From Cuspidothrix sp046080125 (GTDB lineage Bacteria > Cyanobacteriota > Cyanobacteriia > Cyanobacteriales > Nostocaceae): 21,292 bases of DNA. Below are positions 1 through 6,604 of this stretch, in pieces. Position 1 is the first letter of the stretch. Every line of letters begins with the position of its first letter. The position numbers and the translations under genes are program-made. Under the pieces are notes generated by a model. It saw nothing but the letters and a program-made list of their open reading frames with translations. It ran no database searches and had not been told where the DNA came from. The stretch covers positions 1 to 21,292 of the forward strand of contig JBJTTJ010000220.1 in NCBI GenBank assembly GCA_046080125.1. The letters run 5' to 3'.

Positions 1-52
1 TCAGAAATTCATATTGTTCACAGGTCAGATTGCTGGGGTATGCTTTACTCAT
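1..52 (-). CDS. IS5-family transposase, N-terminal fragment (continues off the left edge)
   Basis: Read on the minus strand from ATG at 50-52, the 17 visible codons encode MSKAYPSNLTCEQYEFL. This closely resembles the start of a common cyanobacterial IS5-family transposase, whose N-terminal region goes on into a DUF4096-type domain and a DDE catalytic core. Only the first 17 residues are in the window, so catalytic residues cannot be seen and it is unknown whether the copy is intact. Two plus-strand frames are also open over about the first 140-175 bases, but neither looks like a known protein, and the minus-strand reading explains the sequence better. Confidence 0.6.
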   Translation of the reverse strand, partial: MSKAYPSNLTCEQYEFL

Positions 53-139
53 GTTGCTCTCTTGGTGCTGTCTATTATCTATTCACAGCTTATACTGAGA
101 GGGCTTTTTTACAAACTGATCGACTTTTCAAACACCCTC
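1..139 (-). mobile_element. 5' end of an IS5-type insertion sequence, cut by the window edge
   Basis: On the minus strand this segment begins with an end-like sequence, GAGGGTGTTTGAAAAGTCG (reading leftward from 139), and then a transposase start codon at 52. The bases just outside, TAA at 140-142, could be one copy of a three-base target duplication, which would suit the IS1031 group of the IS5 family. The other end lies outside the window, so neither the terminal inverted repeat nor the duplication can be confirmed. The family call rests on the transposase N-terminus. Confidence 0.55.
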
Positions 140-180
140 TAAGGGGGAGTAAAAAATACTTGATACATCAATTATGAGAT

Positions 181-534
181 TTAATCAACTACATTTACAA
201 TTTGGTTAATAATTCCAGAGACAATTGATAGGACAATTGAACCTAACAAAGCGGGAATAAAACCCTGAATTTGAAACCCAGAACCGGGAGTAATTGCACT
301 TGCCAACCATAGGGTTAAGGCATTAACAACAAAACTAAATAAACCTAAGCTAATTAAGGTGATGGGAAATGTTAAAATCTGTAAAATTGGCCGGATAATA
401 GCATTAACTAAACCAATGACTACAGCAGCAACCAAGGCCGACGCAAAACTATTGAGAATGATACCGGAGACAATTTTAGAGGTAATTAATAACGCTAAGG
501 CGCTACCGATCCAAGTTAAGACGAAGTGTTTCAT
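181..534 (-). CDS. Small phage-holin-like (YvlD-type) integral membrane protein
   Basis: This 117-residue protein is almost entirely hydrophobic. Four membrane segments can be drawn: about residues 5-25 after the start MKHFVLTWIGSALALL, 28-48, 52-78 (containing NAIIRPILQILTFPITLIS) and 90-114. The composition and the RPIL...LTFPIT...G pattern match the family annotated as phage holin family protein (mycobacterial four-TM holin superfamily, YvlD). Most members are chromosomal genes of unknown role, so the name does not imply prophage or lysis here, and no phage genes lie nearby. The start is the first ATG of the frame and gives the usual family length. It probably sits in the plasma or thylakoid membrane. 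Confidence 0.8.
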   Translation of the reverse strand: MKHFVLTWIGSALALLITSKIVSGIILNSFASALVAAVVIGLVNAIIRPILQILTFPITLISLGLFSFVVNALTLWLASAITPGSGFQIQGFIPALLGSIVLSIVSGIINQIVNVVD

Positions 535-555
535 TGTTTTATAGCTAGAATAAAA

Positions 556-1326
556 TTAGCGTTCTTTGGAAGTGCGTTTTACAAAAGCTTTCCATGTACT
601 ACGACCAACTATACCATCAGGTTTTAGTCCATAACGAACCTGAGCATCTTTGACTGCAATTTCCGTAGACTTGCCAAAATCCCCATCTATTTTACCAGTT
701 AGAAAACCTAAGTTTTGTAGTTGTTTTTGCAACTTGATCACTTCTGGTCCTGACATACCTCTCTCTAAAATAGGCCATCCTTCAGGGGTATATCTAATAC
801 CTGGTATTTGTTGATTAACAGGTGTGGGTTGAATACCAGTATTGGGTTGATTTTTGGAATTTGTGGGTTTTGTGGGTTTTGGTACGGAACCACTCACCCC
901 AGGATTTTTTTTCTCTGAGGTGGGAACGGTGTTAAAAGTGCTGACAGTATTGGAGGGTGAAGAATTAATAGTTGACGGTGTGGGAAATAATTTTTGCCAA
1001 GTGATATTATCTACTGTGCCATTGGGTTTTAAACCAGCAGCTTGTTGAAATTGGGAAACTGCAAAAGCAGTGCTTTCTTGATATGTTCCATCTACAGTTC
1101 CCCCGTAAAATCCTAAGAGTTTTAAAGCTGCTTGTAATTCTGTGACACGTTCACCTTTACTACCTAGATTGAGAGTAGGACGATTAATTTTAACTTCTGT
1201 GGGTGTTGCGCCTGATGTTATAGCCCAAGTGCTAATAAACACTGGTGTGGTAGCTAACAAGAGTAGGGAACACCAAAAATTTAGGCGCGTGGATTTGGGA
1301 ATATTTGCTATTAAATTCACTTTCAT
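556..1326 (-). CDS. Secreted protein with two peptidoglycan-binding domains
   Basis: The 256-residue protein has a hydrophobic N-terminal segment (about residues 17-38, FWCSLLLLATTPVFISTWA) that looks like a signal peptide or anchor. Two PG_binding_1 repeats follow. The first, about residues 53-113, has the pattern GSKGERVTELQAALKLLGF and DGTYQESTAFAVSQFQ. The second, about 190-250, has GMSGPEVIKLQKQLQNLGF and DGDFGKSTEIAVKDAQ. A Pro/Thr/Ser/Asn-rich linker separates them. There is no catalytic domain, so it probably binds cell-wall glycan in the periplasm without cutting it. The frame is open up to an ATG at 1392; I chose the ATG at 1326 because it puts the signal-like segment near the N-terminus, though neither start has a clear Shine-Dalgarno sequence. 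Confidence 0.8.
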   Translation of the reverse strand: MKVNLIANIPKSTRLNFWCSLLLLATTPVFISTWAITSGATPTEVKINRPTLNLGSKGERVTELQAALKLLGFYGGTVDGTYQESTAFAVSQFQQAAGLKPNGTVDNITWQKLFPTPSTINSSPSNTVSTFNTVPTSEKKNPGVSGSVPKPTKPTNSKNQPNTGIQPTPVNQQIPGIRYTPEGWPILERGMSGPEVIKLQKQLQNLGFLTGKIDGDFGKSTEIAVKDAQVRYGLKPDGIVGRSTWKAFVKRTSKER

Positions 1327-1405
1327 AGAACTTTTAGAGGAGTATTTTTGTAGTTTAAATACAAGCACAAAAAATTTACAAGCAATAGACATTTCCGGGA
1401 ATTAA

Positions 1406-1435
1406 TGTAGAGACGTTCTATAGAACGTCTCTACA
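1406..1435. repeat. Perfect 30-bp palindrome (15-bp arms, no spacer)
   Basis: The sequence TGTAGAGACGTTCTA is followed directly by its exact reverse complement. It lies just upstream of the peptidoglycan-binding gene and resembles the GTAGAGACG-type short palindromic repeats scattered between genes in Nostocales. It could form a cruciform or, in RNA, a hairpin. Confidence 0.8.
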
Positions 1436-1648
1436 AGGGTTTTAGAAAACGCACATTTAATTTTCGGACAAGTCTAATGCTATTTGACCCAGAAATGTTG
1501 AATGGTTACTATAGCATAGCCACCCTCATAATACATGGTGTGAGGTAGTCATGCAAACTAAATTGAAAGGTAACGCAAGTTGCTAGTTATAATCATAATG
1601 ATGTGCGGACTGGGGGGTGCAAGTTGAAAATCCCTCAAAACGGTTTGT

Positions 1649-1673
1649 GGGGGTTTAGCAGTGCTAAACCCCC
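1649..1673. repeat. GC-rich inverted repeat (12-bp arms, 1-nt centre)
   Basis: GGGGGTTTAGCA is followed by G and the exact complement TGCTAAACCCCC. It resembles a GGGTTTAGCA-type repeat often seen between cyanobacterial genes. It stands alone in the gene-free stretch, so it may be a dispersed repeat, a terminator-like hairpin, or both. Confidence 0.7.
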
Positions 1674-1860
1674 GAATATTTAGGTTTTTACCACAAGTGT
1701 TGAATCCTGCAATAAAACTTAATAATCTTTGCACTTGACCTAGGTACAATCCATTGTTTATTGAGAATAGAGTCATTAATTGCTCAAATTTGCATCACCA
1801 ATATCACAATATACCCGAAATCTTAACATTCAACACTGCCGGGAAAAACATAAATATGAT

Positions 1861-1898
1861 CAGAAAATTATAAAACCTTTATGTGTAGTAATTTTCTG
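1861..1898 (-). terminator. Inverted repeat 3' of eda, possible terminator
   Basis: Arms CAGAAAATTA and TAATTTTCTG (10 bp, perfect) enclose an 18-nt loop that itself contains the small hairpin ATAAA-ACC-TTTAT. It begins about 30 bases beyond the eda stop codon in the direction of eda transcription. The stem is AT-rich and there is no clean U-tract, so termination is only a suggestion. Confidence 0.35.
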
Positions 1899-1929
1899 CT
1901 CTTGATTGTGTTCATAGAACCGATAATGG

Positions 1930-2562
1930 CTAATGTAATCTCTGCATAAGAGTTTTTGCTTGTTGGGTGATGCTGGTCCAATTTCCCCGTAACACTGATT
2001 CTGATGGGAATAATTCACCACTTAACCCCACTGCTATCGCACCAACTTGTAAAAAATCCTGAGCATTTTCTAAGGTTACACCCCCGGTAGGGATGAGGGG
2101 AATATGGCCAAGAGGTGCTTGTAAACTTTTAATATAGCTAGTTCCGCCCACTGCTTGTACTGGAAAGACTTTGACACAACTTGCACCATAATTCCAAGCA
2201 GTCATAATTTCTGTGGGTGTCAATGCACCGGGAATAATGGGAATATTGGTGCTGACTGCGGTTTGGATCATTTCTGGATCAGTGTGAGGTGTAAAAAGAA
2301 ACTGTGATCCACAGGCGATCGCCTCCTGTAACTGTTGGACATTAAATAACGTTCCTGTACCAATCATACAGTCAGGTAATTGGGCGCGAAGCTGGGAAAT
2401 TAATTCTGGTGCACCTGAGCTATTCCAGGTAATTTCAATTAAATGCATCCCCCCAGAAGCCACAGCTAAAGCCATTTGTTCACCCCATACCATTTTTGAG
2501 GTGCGAATAACAGCGATCGCTCGGTGTTTTTTTAACTGTGATAACCAAACTTGATTAGACAT
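1930..2562 (-). CDS. eda: Bifunctional KDPG/4-hydroxy-2-oxoglutarate aldolase
   Basis: The 210-residue product is a class I aldolase that cleaves 2-keto-3-deoxy-6-phosphogluconate to pyruvate and glyceraldehyde 3-phosphate, the last step of the Entner-Doudoroff pathway, in the cytoplasm. Family motifs appear in order: AVIRTS near the start, the Glu of LIEITWN, MIGTGTLF, FLFTPHTDPEMI, the Schiff-base Lys of ASCVKVFP, and the phosphate-binding IPTGGV and AVGLSGELF. Length is typical. The open frame reaches 2616, but homologous sequence begins at MSNQVWLSQLKKHRAIAVIR, so I use the ATG at 2562. Cyanobacteria are reported to use this pathway alongside the Calvin cycle. Its neighbours are not sugar-acid genes, so it appears to be transcribed alone. 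Confidence 0.88.
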   Translation of the reverse strand: MSNQVWLSQLKKHRAIAVIRTSKMVWGEQMALAVASGGMHLIEITWNSSGAPELISQLRAQLPDCMIGTGTLFNVQQLQEAIACGSQFLFTPHTDPEMIQTAVSTNIPIIPGALTPTEIMTAWNYGASCVKVFPVQAVGGTSYIKSLQAPLGHIPLIPTGGVTLENAQDFLQVGAIAVGLSGELFPSESVLRGNWTSITQQAKTLMQRLH

Positions 2563-2761
2563 TTTCACCCGGCCACTCCCGTCTCTTGTGCAATTAACCC
2601 CAGCATTTAGCCTCAAATGATAATAAACTTAACTAAATTTAAAATTTATCTATAGTCCTGAAACCAATTATGGCATAAGGCTTTATATCAATTTTATCAA
2701 CCTGTTGTTATTGGCAGCTACTTGTAAACAATACTACCTTATTGTTGTAAAGTATTATATG

Positions 2762-2786
2762 TTTGTAAAAAACAATTTTTTACAAA
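2762..2786. repeat. AT-rich inverted repeat upstream of the DUF4231 gene
   Basis: TTTGTAAAAAA, CAA, then TTTTTTACAAA: 11-bp perfect arms with a 3-nt centre. It lies between two possible ATG starts (2759 and 2828) of the next gene. If the downstream ATG is used it falls in the promoter or 5' leader and could be an operator. Confidence 0.5.
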
Positions 2787-2827
2787 GCAATTACACGATT
2801 AACGGCAATCACCACATCAAACCCAAT

Positions 2828-3631
2828 ATGTTATTGTTTTTCAAGCTGATTGATTATTTATTAGGCGCAGTTGCTCTCACATCTGTGTTCGTGATATATG
2901 TTGATTCTGATAATCAACAATATATGACTGCGGCTTCTGTAGCCCTAACCGTTGCTATTGGGTTATTTCTACTGAACAGACAATCAGTAAAAAATGCCCG
3001 AAAAGAAGCACAAAAAAATGAACTCTCCCGAAAAGCTGAACTCTATACCTCCTTATTAAGCAATGGTACTACCTTGGACTACGACACAGTTTTGCCGGCA
3101 CGAGCAAAGGCTTTAGAATATTGCCAAGAGTTGATCAACGATTATAAAAGTTCTCGGAATCTTGCCAGAACTCTTTATTATGTTTTGCAAATCTCCACAG
3201 TCATTTTATCAGGTGTTACACCTATTTTAGTCCTGGTAGATAAATTAGAAACCGGACAACCCTGGTTAAAATGGTTGCCTGTTATTTGTCCAGCAGTGGC
3301 TTCTATTGTTGCTAGTATAGTCACCTCATTTCCTTTTCAAAAAAATTGGGTGGCTGCTAACAAAGCCGTTGAACTCTTAGAAGCTGAACAAGAAAAATTT
3401 ATTTTAGGCATCACGCCAGCTTATCGTTGTTATAATATTTCCGAGGAAGGTAGGCAACAACAAAAAGTCAGTCAGGCAATAGAACAATTTATTACCCAAG
3501 TGAATAACATTCACCTCCAACAAATACAACAAAACTCCGAAACAGAACAGGAAAATAAAGATAAGCAAGAAGGAGGTAAACCAGGGGAATCATCAACACC
3601 ATCAACTGGAGAACAAAAGTCCCCTGTATAG
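2828..3631 (+). CDS. DUF4231 (SLATT-like) multi-pass membrane protein
   Basis: This 267-residue protein has four hydrophobic helices in two pairs: one pair in residues 2-50 (from LLFFKLIDYLLGAVALTSVF through ASVALTVAIGLFLL) and one at about 128-180 (ILSGVTPILVLVDKL and WLPVICPAVASIVASIVTSF). A charged cytoplasmic-looking stretch (KNARKEAQKNELSRKAELY) lies between the pairs, and LLEAEQEKFILGITPAYRCY follows the second pair. This matches DUF4231, which resembles the SLATT membrane modules linked to bacterial conflict systems; no nucleotidyltransferase, SLOG or other partner lies nearby here. The C-terminus is a low-complexity Glu/Lys/Gln/Ser tail. The frame extends upstream to ATG 2759 and TTG 2705; I chose 2828 because the residues before it look unconserved and a palindrome lies there, but the start is uncertain. 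Confidence 0.65.
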   Translation: MLLFFKLIDYLLGAVALTSVFVIYVDSDNQQYMTAASVALTVAIGLFLLNRQSVKNARKEAQKNELSRKAELYTSLLSNGTTLDYDTVLPARAKALEYCQELINDYKSSRNLARTLYYVLQISTVILSGVTPILVLVDKLETGQPWLKWLPVICPAVASIVASIVTSFPFQKNWVAANKAVELLEAEQEKFILGITPAYRCYNISEEGRQQQKVSQAIEQFITQVNNIHLQQIQQNSETEQENKDKQEGGKPGESSTPSTGEQKSPV

Positions 3632-3649
3632 TTGTGTCATCAGAAATTA

Positions 3650-3672
3650 TAGGCGCGGTTTCCGCGCGCCTA
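3650..3672 (+). terminator. GC-rich hairpin after the DUF4231 gene
   Basis: The sequence TAGGCGCGG-TTT-CCGCGCGCCTA forms a strong stem with a small bulge, about 20 bases past the stop codon. There is no run of T after it. It may work as a terminator or be a dispersed palindromic repeat. Confidence 0.5.
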
Positions 3673-3865
3673 GTAAAATTAGCTATTGTAGATTTAAGTA
3701 TAGGTGGAACAGTACGCCTCACGAACGAGGTTCATTCTTTCCTGACTTGTGTGTAAGTCCTAAATACATCAGTATTTCAGCAGGAATTTTGAGGAATAGA
3801 TCCACAATGTCCTAAGATCTTACACTGGGAGCAAAAATGATTGCTGCCCACTGTTGAGTTTTAGT

Positions 3866-3872
3866 AAAGGAG
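3866..3872 (+). promoter_or_regulatory. Shine-Dalgarno sequence that sets a GTG start for ppa
   Basis: AAAGGAG lies seven bases before GTG at 3880-3882. No in-frame ATG lies close by, and the family N-terminus (DLARIPAQPKPG) follows directly, so this site supports the non-ATG start. Confidence 0.7.
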
Positions 3873-3879
3873 TTTTATT

Positions 3880-4392
3880 GTGGATTTAGCTCGGATTCCT
3901 GCCCAACCTAAGCCCGGTGTGGTTAATGTACTGATTGAAATTGCCGGAGGCAGTCAAAATAAATATGAATACGATAAGGACTTACAAGCATTCGCCTTAG
4001 ATCGGGTTCTCTATTCTTCAGTTAAATATCCTTACGACTATGGTTTTATTCCCAATACCCTAGCTGATGATGGCGATCCCTTGGATGGTATGGTAATCAT
4101 GGATGAACCAACATTTCCCGGTTGTGTGATTGCAGCCAGACCTATTGGTTATCTAGAAATGATTGACGGTGGCGATCGGGACGAAAAAATTCTCTGTGTT
4201 CCTGACAAAGATCCCCGTTATAGCCACGTCAAATCCCTCAAAGACCTAGCTCCTCACCGATTGCAGGAAATCGCCGAATTTTTCCGCAGTTATAAAAATT
4301 TGGAAAAAAAGGTGACAAATATTCTCGGTTGGCAGGATGTTGAACAAGTAGCTCCTTTGGTAGAAAAATTTATCAGGGCCGCTAGAGCATAA
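3880..4392 (+). CDS. ppa: Inorganic pyrophosphatase (soluble family I)
   Basis: The 170-residue enzyme hydrolyses pyrophosphate to phosphate in the cytoplasm and so pulls biosynthetic reactions such as nucleotide and amino-acid activation forward. Family I signatures are plain: NKYEYDKDLQAFALDRVL, YPYDYGFIPNT, and the metal-binding DDGDPLDGMVI with its three Asp residues, then KDPRYSHVKSL and a C-terminal FRSYKNLEKK. Length is normal. The start is GTG, set by AAAGGAG seven bases upstream. A 9-bp inverted repeat lies eight bases past the stop. panD lies 125 bases downstream on the same strand, but no functional link between the two is known. Confidence 0.93.
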   Translation: MDLARIPAQPKPGVVNVLIEIAGGSQNKYEYDKDLQAFALDRVLYSSVKYPYDYGFIPNTLADDGDPLDGMVIMDEPTFPGCVIAARPIGYLEMIDGGDRDEKILCVPDKDPRYSHVKSLKDLAPHRLQEIAEFFRSYKNLEKKVTNILGWQDVEQVAPLVEKFIRAARA

Positions 4393-4399
4393 TAGATAG

Positions 4400-4429
4400 T
4401 GGGTAATGCTAAGATCAAATCATTACCCA
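4400..4429 (+). terminator. Inverted repeat directly after ppa
   Basis: TGGGTAATG and CATTACCCA, 9 perfect base pairs around a 12-nt loop, start eight bases after the ppa stop. The position fits a transcript end or 3'-stabilising hairpin. No U-tract follows, so an intrinsic terminator is not certain. Confidence 0.45.
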
Positions 4430-4517
4430 ATAAACCTATGGTTGGGTTATTATCAGTAGTTCATTACTGGTCTGACTTCCAAAACTTTTGCTGGTTGTAC
4501 AAAAAATTTAAACCCAA

Positions 4518-4895
4518 ATGCAGCGCACTCTCTTATCGGCAAAAATTCATAACTGTACTCTCACCGGGGCAAACATCAACTATGTAGGTAGTATCAGCAT
4601 TGATCAACTTCTCTTAGAAAAGGCCGGCATATTGCCCTATGAACAAGTACAGGTGGTGAACGTTGCCAATGGTGAGCGTTTTATTACTTATGCCATACCT
4701 GCCCCAGCTAATTCAGGGTCTATTGAATTGAATGGGGCAGCCGCACGTTTAGGCATAATTGGCGATCGCTTGATTATAATGACTTACGGGCAGTTTACTA
4801 TAAAAGAGTTAGAATGTTACTCTCCTACGGTTGTAATTGTAGACGAAAAAAACCAGTTGTTAGAAGTGCGACACTATTCTTCTAAATTTTCCTGA
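4518..4895 (+). CDS. panD: Aspartate 1-decarboxylase proenzyme
   Basis: This 125-residue pyruvoyl enzyme makes beta-alanine from L-aspartate for pantothenate and coenzyme A. It cleaves itself between Gly24 and Ser25 (in NYVGSISID) so that Ser25 becomes the pyruvoyl group. The conserved start MQRTLLSAKIHNCTLTGAN, the cleavage site, the VVNVANGERFITYAI strand, the GSIELNGAAARL segment and the GDRLIIMTYG motif are all present. The length matches the family. The start ATG is fixed by the conserved N-terminus. No other pantothenate gene lies nearby. Confidence 0.93.
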   Translation: MQRTLLSAKIHNCTLTGANINYVGSISIDQLLLEKAGILPYEQVQVVNVANGERFITYAIPAPANSGSIELNGAAARLGIIGDRLIIMTYGQFTIKELECYSPTVVIVDEKNQLLEVRHYSSKFS

Positions 4896-4908
4896 ACTTC
4901 TGATAGCG

Positions 4909-4925
4909 TGGCCTAGCGTTAGCCA
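4909..4925. terminator. Hairpin between the convergent panD and nit genes
   Basis: TGGCCTA-GCGT-TAGCCA forms a 6-bp stem with one bulged C, 14 bases past the panD stop. It resembles the GCGTGGCGTAGCCATA-like intergenic repeats of cyanobacteria and may end transcripts from either side. Confidence 0.35.
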
Positions 4926-4934
4926 TAATTACCA

Positions 4935-4975
4935 CTCTTGCCTTGCCATAACAACAATTTTTCACGCCCACCCAC
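4935..4975 (+). repeat. 41-bp repeat, copy 1
   Basis: It begins CTCTTGCCTTGCCAT and ends ACCCAC. It aligns without gaps to 14670-14710 with 34 of 41 identical positions. It lies between panD and nit. The two copies have unrelated flanks. Confidence 0.5.
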
Positions 4976-4993
4976 TTATCTCCCGCCTTAGCT

Positions 4994-5806
4994 TTAAAAT
5001 ACACGATGTTGTAGAGACGGCATTTGGCGACGGACTTGATCAAGTCTGGTGGGTTTAATTTCGGCTATCGCTACTCCTGGTTTTTCCCCAGCATCCGCTA
5101 AAATCACACCCCAAGGATCAATAATCATCCCATGGCCATGGGTTTGGCGACGATCATAATTAGTACCAGTTTGAGCCGGGGCAATCACGTAACAAGTATT
5201 TTCTATCGCCCTCGATTGTAACAATACTTGCCAATGGTCTTTACCAGTAAATGCCGTAAAAGCTGCGGGGACAAATAAAATATCTGCACCCTGTTTGGAT
5301 AAATGTCGGTATAACTCAGGAAAGCGGACATCGTAGCAAATAGATAGGCCAATTTTACCCAAATCAGGGGAAGAATACACACCAGGTAATTCTTGTCCAG
5401 CCATCACCGTACTTGATTCTTGATAGGTATTACCATCAGGAACATTCACATCAAACAGGTGAACTTTTTGATAACGGGCCAGTTCCTGACCGTTGGCATC
5501 TACAAGTAATGCCGTATTATGAACCTTACCGCTATGATCTACAGGGATAGGGAAACCGCCACCAAGAATGGTAACTTGAAAGCGTTGTGCCATTTTGCGA
5601 AGAAATGTTTCCGTACTTTGAGCGATCGCATTTCCTTGGGCAAGTTTATCTTTCTCCTCCCCCATAAAAGAAAAATTTTCTGGTAAACCAACCAATTCTG
5701 CACCCTGACGCACGGCCAGATCAATTAATTCTTCGGCTTGCGCCAAATTCTTTTGCAAATCCGGTACACTGGTCATTTGAATAGCGGCGGCTAAATAAGA
5801 CTTCAT
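4994..5806 (-). CDS. Carbon-nitrogen hydrolase, Nit1-type (probable deaminated glutathione amidase)
   Basis: The 270-residue protein is a nitrilase-superfamily amidase. The Glu-Lys-Cys triad is visible as GLPENFSF, RYQKVHLFDV and LSICYDVRFPELYR. The run from LFDVNVPDGNTYQES to the C-terminal QMPSLQHRVF follows the Nit1 branch, which removes the amide from deaminated glutathione, a damage product made by transaminases; the related Nit2/omega-amidase remains possible. It lies just downstream of a HAD hydrolase gene. The frame extends to an ATG at 5863 that overlaps the HAD stop as TAATG. I chose the ATG at 5806 because the conserved N-terminus (MKSYLAAAIQMTSVPDLQKN) starts there. The upstream 19 residues look unlike the family, although translational coupling through TAATG is conceivable. 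Confidence 0.82.
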   Translation of the reverse strand: MKSYLAAAIQMTSVPDLQKNLAQAEELIDLAVRQGAELVGLPENFSFMGEEKDKLAQGNAIAQSTETFLRKMAQRFQVTILGGGFPIPVDHSGKVHNTALLVDANGQELARYQKVHLFDVNVPDGNTYQESSTVMAGQELPGVYSSPDLGKIGLSICYDVRFPELYRHLSKQGADILFVPAAFTAFTGKDHWQVLLQSRAIENTCYVIAPAQTGTNYDRRQTHGHGMIIDPWGVILADAGEKPGVAIAEIKPTRLDQVRRQMPSLQHRVF

Positions 5807-5862
5807 AGATTCCAGAACAAACGGTAGATTGAAACAACTATAGATATCTAAATATATCCCCA

Positions 5863-6516
5863 TTAAACACCGGCATGACGATTAATCCAAATCCCTCGCA
5901 TCCCTACTGCTTTTGCTGCTTGATAGTCTTCTGTAAAACTGTCTCCGATATGCCAGGCCTCTTCAGGTAAACATTTATGCTTTCTCAGAGCGGTTTTAAA
6001 AATTTCCGGATCTGGTTTAGCATAATTGGAATGAGTAGAAATAGTCACAGAAGTAAAATATTGTTTTAGTCCCAAACCCTGCAAAACTAAATATAATCGA
6101 GAGTCAAAGTTAGATAATATACCTAACTCTACTCCTAAGCGTTTCCAGTTCGTTAAAGCTAAAGGCACATCGGGATAAACATACCAAGGTTCAGGAGTAC
6201 CAAAGTGGATATAAAGTTCACTAAAAAAAGCCGAAAAATCAGTAAATTCCTGGAGAACACCCGCACCTTCAAAGGTATTTAAAACTATTATCCGCCACCA
6301 ATCATACTCACGTTGGGGAATATCTTTAACATCTATATCGAGAAAGATGGGTGGTGGTGCCGATTTAAAGCTTGTGAAAAAGTTTTGATCTAAAATCTGG
6401 GGGGAAACTTCTACCCCAAAATCTTGGGCAATTTCACTATAAATTTTGCCCACACTACCTTTAACACCAAACAATGTACCTACTGCATCCAAAAAAATAA
6501 CTTTAGGTTTTTTCAT
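5863..6516 (-). CDS. HAD-superfamily hydrolase, DREG-2/HDHD3-like
   Basis: The 217-residue protein has the HAD fold with the nucleophile motif VIFLDAVGTLF near residue 10, motif II in LGILSNFDSRL, the motif III lysine in YAKPDPEIFK, and motif IV in HIGDSFTEDYQAAKAVGMRG. The cap sequence (KGSVGKIYSEIAQDFGVE) fits the DREG-2 subfamily of probable phosphatases. Motif I has Val where most HAD phosphatases have the second Asp (DxD); related HDHD3-type proteins also lack it, so activity may be weak or unusual, and the substrate is unknown. The gene is immediately upstream of the Nit1-type amidase and was probably co-transcribed with it. Its 5' end overlaps a transposase remnant, and no Shine-Dalgarno sequence precedes its ATG. 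Confidence 0.8.
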   Translation of the reverse strand: MKKPKVIFLDAVGTLFGVKGSVGKIYSEIAQDFGVEVSPQILDQNFFTSFKSAPPPIFLDIDVKDIPQREYDWWRIIVLNTFEGAGVLQEFTDFSAFFSELYIHFGTPEPWYVYPDVPLALTNWKRLGVELGILSNFDSRLYLVLQGLGLKQYFTSVTISTHSNYAKPDPEIFKTALRKHKCLPEEAWHIGDSFTEDYQAAKAVGMRGIWINRHAGV

Positions 6517-6604
6517 AAAAATTAATATCTACGTAGTCAAGCCTATCATTTTCTTGATCATGTTCATGAATGTTTTTGATGATGTGTCTTTCAGTTAGTT
6601 GCAT
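6503..6604 (-). pseudogene. IS607 tnpB remnant (N-terminal residues only)
   Basis: A 33-codon frame begins MQLTERHIIK, the usual opening of cyanobacterial TnpB (OrfB) proteins of IS607/IS605-type elements, and then runs into unrelated sequence (NIHEHDQENDRLDYV...), ending inside the first codons of the HAD gene. AGGAGG lies four bases before its ATG. TnpB is normally about 400 residues, so all nuclease domains are gone. Only about ten residues carry the similarity. The preceding tnpA fragment in the correct order makes the call stronger. The frame could still be translated as a short leader peptide. Confidence 0.55.

Larger units (their letters stand above)
1436..1929. other. Gene-free intergenic stretch with palindromic repeats
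   Basis: I see no convincing coding sequence here. A minus-strand frame at 1558-1776 has no recognisable similarity and runs through the hairpin at 1649-1673. The stretch holds that hairpin, the inverted repeat at 1861-1898 and, near 1551, a ten-codon frame preceded by GAGGT that I do not regard as a gene. It separates two genes read leftward, so it must contain the end of the eda transcript and probably the promoter of the peptidoglycan-binding gene. Confidence 0.6.

Noticed and set aside
1..174. Two plus-strand frames open from the left edge to about 142 and 174
   Set aside because: Neither resembles a known protein, and the minus-strand transposase start plus IS end explains the sequence.
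181..534. Holin-like protein as evidence of a prophage
   Set aside because: The family is mostly chromosomal, and no other phage gene, integrase or attachment site is visible.
1558..1776. 72-codon minus-strand frame in the gene-free stretch
   Set aside because: It runs through a perfect GC-rich hairpin, has no recognisable motif and no clear ribosome binding site.
4399..4587. 62-codon frame between ppa and panD
   Set aside because: It overlaps the start of panD in another frame and begins inside the ppa 3' hairpin.
5000..5030. GTAGAGACG repeat invading the 3' end of the nit gene
   Set aside because: The encoded C-terminus (SLQHRVF) matches the conserved family ending, so the resemblance to the intergenic repeat is coincidental.
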